Shown: positions 61,201 through 64,000 of the stretch, piece after piece
How positions within the stretch are numbered: the stretch's first letter is position 1
How the letters are laid out: each line of letters starts with the position of its first letter
Origin: Chloroflexota bacterium
GTDB taxonomy: Bacteria; Chloroflexota; Anaerolineae; Aggregatilineales; Phototrophicaceae
Length of the DNA: 64,000 bases
Reading direction: 5' to 3'
Assembly (NCBI GenBank): GCA_020161935.1
Contig: JAIUNI010000001.1
Span: forward strand, 434,001 to 498,000
Notes under the pieces: model-generated
Database searches by the model: none
What the model was told of the DNA's origin: nothing
What the model saw: the letters and a program-made list of their open reading frames with translations, nothing else
Position numbers and translations under genes: made by a program

Positions 61201-62118
61201 ATGAATGATCTAATCAGCACATCACAAAGCATTGTAGTTAGTGACAACAGCGCCTATAACACGATAGCTGAACTCGCATTAGCTACAGTAGGAACTAAGT
61301 CGCAGCGTATCTATGCTGACTGTTACCGCCGTTTTGCTAGGTTTTCTTTAGAGCAAGGTAATAATCCTGAAAACCTTAACCCCCTCGAAATTATGGCCTA
61401 TGTTCATAGTGGGGATTATTCTCAGGCTACGCGCAAGCATCATAAGGCTATGCTCCTAACGCTGCTTAAAGTCGCTACGATCATTGATGCTTCGTATCAG
61501 CGCAATCTTGAAGCCCTGAAGCTGCTTAAAGTTCAGAAGACAGAAGCTAAAGGTAAGTCGAAAGGTCGCCCTAAGCTATCGGCTGGTCAAGTTGAGAATG
61601 TTTTCGAGAATGTCACTGGTAAAGGCGCAAAACTGTTAAGAGACAAGGCGCTGTTATCGGTACTGTTTTACTCAGGATTGCGCCGTGAGGAATTACGGCT
61701 CTTAAAATGGGCAGATATTGACCTAGAAGCCCGTACAATCGCCGTACAAGGTGGTAAGGGGCGTGATGAGAACGAAGTCGAATACGCACCTATCTTGTCA
61801 CAAGTGGCGGTTGATAACATAGCAGCTTGGAAAGAAGTATCCGAAGGGCGTGTATGGTTTGTATGCCCTGTCATGAAATCAGGCAAAATAGGCGCTGACA
61901 AGCCAATTAATGTGAAGCCGCTATATGAGCTATGCAAGGCTCTCGGTTTCGCCCCTCATGCCGCCCGTAGAACGCTAATTACCAGCGGATTAGCCAGCGG
62001 TAGCAGCGTAGCGGATATGAAAAAAGTCGCCAGACACAAGAACGAAAGCACCACCTTAGCCTACGCGGAAGTCGAAAACGTGAAAGACGCAGCGGCGAGG
62101 GTGAGGCTAGGGTACTAG
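61201..62118 (+). CDS. Tyrosine recombinase/integrase
   Basis: 305 residues. SAM-like core-binding domain (residues 15-95), a flexible link, then the catalytic domain with Arg in YSGLRREELRLLKW, the HxxR pair in APHAARRTL, His in ARHKNESTTLAY and the catalytic Tyr in LAYAEV. XerC/D-like in size. It follows the dyad-rich segment directly. Second recombinase of the element; it may resolve multimers or mobilise a nested unit. Confidence 0.92.
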   Translation: MNDLISTSQSIVVSDNSAYNTIAELALATVGTKSQRIYADCYRRFARFSLEQGNNPENLNPLEIMAYVHSGDYSQATRKHHKAMLLTLLKVATIIDASYQRNLEALKLLKVQKTEAKGKSKGRPKLSAGQVENVFENVTGKGAKLLRDKALLSVLFYSGLRREELRLLKWADIDLEARTIAVQGGKGRDENEVEYAPILSQVAVDNIAAWKEVSEGRVWFVCPVMKSGKIGADKPINVKPLYELCKALGFAPHAARRTLITSGLASGSSVADMKKVARHKNESTTLAYAEVENVKDAAARVRLGY

Positions 62119-62136
62119 GCAGCGGCGGAGGGGTGC

Positions 62137-62155
62137 GAGAGCGCCTCTCTTTTTA
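62137..62155 (+). terminator. Terminator after the tyrosine recombinase
   Basis: GAGAG-CGC-CTCTC followed by TTTTTATTTT. Confidence 0.75.
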
Positions 62156-62291
62156 TTTTGCCTGAAAATTTTGGCGAATTTTGCTCTATAGAGCGCGTAT
62201 TCCCCGAATGACGCTTTCTCTGTTTTCCTCGCTTTTTGTATACGGTTTCATCTGACTTTCCTGCCGATGTTTTGCAGTCTTTTCTCGATAC
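62156..62291. other. AT-rich spacer
   Basis: No gene or tRNA is seen; I looked specifically for the matching tRNA 3' end of the left junction and did not find it. Confidence 0.4.
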
Positions 62292-62314
62292 AAAAACACC
62301 CCTTTCGAGGTGTC
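62292..62314 (-). terminator. Terminator of the secreted-protein gene
   Basis: On the minus strand ACACC-TCGAAAG-GGGTGT is followed by TTTTTG, about 60 bases after the stop of the 62374-63108 gene. Confidence 0.75.
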
Positions 62315-62373
62315 TTCGTTATGCGATGGCTCAAGCGCATATTATTAATTAGACGCTTACAGGAAGGATTTTC

Positions 62374-63108
62374 TTACCCTTTGTCGTTTAATTGTAGCTC
62401 GAATTTAGCAGAAACTTCTTTGAAGTTATAATCGAACGCTGCTTCATCAATCTTTACAATGTATGTTCCTTCAATATCGGGTAACTGCGTTTCTACATTA
62501 GTTAAGTAATCACCAGCTAAAGTAACTAAAGTATTCAGTCCATAACTTTCACTGATTACATTAACTGACACCTCTGGCGAAAACTCTCCACTTGATTTCC
62601 TGTAAGTTAGGCTCAATTCATTATCTACTTTGTCGATGCGATAATATTTAGCCTTGCCACTTGTAACGCTATCCTCTAAGAGTTCCTCGGTATTCAGAAG
62701 TGTGGGATTTATCACACTTAATGTAAAATCGCCAACACCTTCACCTGACCGACCATCTGCACGAGTGGCTAAAATTGTAAGAGTATCATCTTGGCTCATT
62801 TGACCAGCGAAAAACGCTTCGCCGTACCCGTAGTTGCCGCTTGAGTCGCCTTCGACATCCCCCTCAGAGTTCAAAACAATAATCTGCGGCTTTGTGAACT
62901 CTGAAGCATCATCAGAAGTCATTTCTATAATAAATACATCACCTTTCTTCCCTTCAAAATCAAAGGAGACCTCGAAATTTTTGTTCGTTATAGTCCCATT
63001 AACCGTCTGCCCGTATCCAATGGTTGAAATATCGTCTTGTGCTTCTACCGCAACAAAAGCAGATGCAAGTATTAATAACGACACCATTACCGCAAAGCGC
63101 CTGAACAT
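62374..63108 (-). CDS. Secreted protein with PPC-like beta domains
   Basis: 244 residues with a clear Sec signal (MVSLLILASAFVAVEAQ). Two similar beta segments (SFDFEGKKGDVFIIEM and KYYRIDKVDNELSLTY) resemble the pre-peptidase C-terminal (PPC) fold that is common in exported Chloroflexota proteins. No catalytic motif. Possibly cargo of the element. Confidence 0.75.
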   Translation of the reverse strand: MFRRFAVMVSLLILASAFVAVEAQDDISTIGYGQTVNGTITNKNFEVSFDFEGKKGDVFIIEMTSDDASEFTKPQIIVLNSEGDVEGDSSGNYGYGEAFFAGQMSQDDTLTILATRADGRSGEGVGDFTLSVINPTLLNTEELLEDSVTSGKAKYYRIDKVDNELSLTYRKSSGEFSPEVSVNVISESYGLNTLVTLAGDYLTNVETQLPDIEGTYIVKIDEAAFDYNFKEVSAKFELQLNDKG

Positions 63109-63290
63109 ATCTAATCCTCCTAGAAGATAAATCTCTATAATTAAACTGTAAGTCTGATATTAGTGAAGCGTCAACGGGGTAAATCCTAATAATTTATAAA
63201 AATGTTGGGTGTGGAATACTAGCCCTATTTTCTAGGGTACTCTGCCCTGCTTTTTGCTGTACGATCTTTAGTGGATAAAAGGGGGCAATC

Positions 63291-63968
63291 GTGAGTGACT
63301 TTGACAAGTTTTCAATCATTATGGCAGGTGCGGCGTTAGTTGTTAGTATTGTTGGTACGGCTATATCTATCTGGTATACCCGACGATCATTTCATATTTC
63401 GACCATACCTGTAGTTGGAATATGGATTAATCATTACACGCAGAAATCAGACTTGCGAGTTTCTGAAAACAGCAATCAGAATTTTAAGACTATCACGTCT
63501 GTACTTAGTACAGTCATGACCGTAAATGTCGAAAATTTCTCTGAAAGTATCGCTATTCTCGACGTAGATATGCGAGTAGATTTTATTTTAAGCGATACAG
63601 CTTTTAAGGAGAAAACTCAGCTATTCTTCTCAGAACATTCACGATCTATTTCGCCAAAATCTACTAGCTCTTCTACCAAGTATGATGGTAGAAAGGTAGG
63701 TGGAATGGGTGAACCAATTTATGACAGTATCGAAGAGTATTTGGCAAAACCAAATCTGGGAATATTAGAACTAGTTGAACCAGATAATCCTTTGTTTATG
63801 CGCTATCGTGTACTTTACAAGAAGCCGTTTAATATGCGTATTAAAGTAAGCTATAAACCTGCATTGTCAGGAGCGAAAGTTCACACAACAACTAAAGAGT
63901 TTAGCATTACACTCAAAAGTTCTGACTACCAACAAACTTTGGTAGACTTAAGCATACTGGAAATTTGA
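63291..63968 (+). CDS. Membrane-anchored protein of unknown function
   Basis: 225 residues, GTG start with a GGGGG purine stretch 6 bases upstream. One N-terminal span (about residues 8-29, IIMAGAALVVSIVGTAISIW) and a strand-rich domain with no recognised motif. Probable element cargo. Confidence 0.7.
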   Translation: MSDFDKFSIIMAGAALVVSIVGTAISIWYTRRSFHISTIPVVGIWINHYTQKSDLRVSENSNQNFKTITSVLSTVMTVNVENFSESIAILDVDMRVDFILSDTAFKEKTQLFFSEHSRSISPKSTSSSTKYDGRKVGGMGEPIYDSIEEYLAKPNLGILELVEPDNPLFMRYRVLYKKPFNMRIKVSYKPALSGAKVHTTTKEFSITLKSSDYQQTLVDLSILEI

Positions 63969-64000
63969 TGCTTCTTTGAAGTGATTAGCTATATACATGA

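Larger units (their letters stand above)
53268..64000. mobile_element. Integrative element inserted in a tRNA gene (right end outside window)
   Basis: Left border at the tRNA fragment. Contents in order: serine recombinase, promoter and small genes, a primase-helicase-like replication protein, a zinc-ribbon mini-gene, a dyad-rich segment, a tyrosine recombinase and cargo-like genes. No capsid, tail, conjugation or CRISPR genes are visible. The base composition is more AT-rich than the left 53 kb. The extent beyond 62.1 kb is inferred from the missing tRNA copy. Confidence 0.7.

Noticed and set aside
62119..62373. Right end of the integrative element with a restored tRNA
   Set aside because: Searched by eye for the T-arm/acceptor sequence of the left junction; not found here or at 63109-63290.

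Overview
The window looks like a chromosomal segment of a Chloroflexota (Anaerolineae-like) bacterium. This is inferred from the mix of gene families, the ctaA/ctaB/cytochrome c cluster, the tRNA-Trp T-box leader and the dispersed intergenic repeats; no rRNA or complete tRNA gene is present to confirm it. The first 53 kb is moderately GC-rich and densely packed. From about 53.3 kb to the right edge the sequence is visibly more AT-rich and is a mobile element.

Region 1 (1-31 kb) is an aromatic amino acid supercluster followed by other metabolic genes. On the minus strand a promoter and a Trp-specific T-box leader (8.65-8.98 kb) drive trpE, a histidine-phosphatase homologue whose catalytic His is replaced by Pro, trpG, trpS, trpD, trpC, trpF, a Nudix gene, trpB and a second Nudix gene cut by the window edge; trpA is not in the window. 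After about 1.5 kb rich in repeats, with a DinB-type gene, the plus-strand shikimate operon begins. Its leader encodes a 31-residue Tyr/Phe-rich peptide followed by an intrinsic terminator, the layout of a ribosome-mediated attenuator. It then runs aroH, aroF, a GNAT gene, tyrA, aroA, a zinc-finger membrane protein, aroE, three AT-rich unknown genes, aroC, aroK, aroB, a zinc-ribbon protein and aroQ. glnA, lysC (opposite strand), ricT, a PIG-L/M20/M20/S51-like operon and purA follow.

Region 2 (30.6-53.2 kb) holds a cobalamin-type binding protein without a signal peptide, a soluble histidine kinase, the heme A / cytochrome oxidase assembly genes, rqcH, and a DeoR-regulated sugar operon. The zinc dehydrogenase of that operon is broken by a 184-bp miniature transposable element with 17-bp perfect inverted repeats and a 13-bp target duplication. 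Then come ppk2, three glycosyltransferases, an orphan ParA, a secreted glycoside hydrolase with a solute-binding protein, a TIR/FGE-like fusion, a flavodoxin, and a membrane histidine kinase followed by three single-domain receivers.

Region 3 (53.27-64 kb) is an integrative element. Its left junction is a 25-bp tRNA 3' end (T arm plus acceptor strand) lying inside the 3' end of a large serine recombinase gene, so the last recombinase codons are tRNA and chromosomal sequence. The element carries a strong promoter with direct repeats and an early terminator, a run of small unknown genes with HTH-like segments, an 1101-residue protein that looks like a primase fused to an origin-binding-type SF2 helicase with an altered P-loop, a 35-residue zinc-ribbon protein, a dyad-rich non-coding segment, a tyrosine recombinase, and two cargo-like genes (secreted and membrane-anchored). 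The matching right end (an intact tRNA) is not in the window, so the element probably continues past 64 kb.
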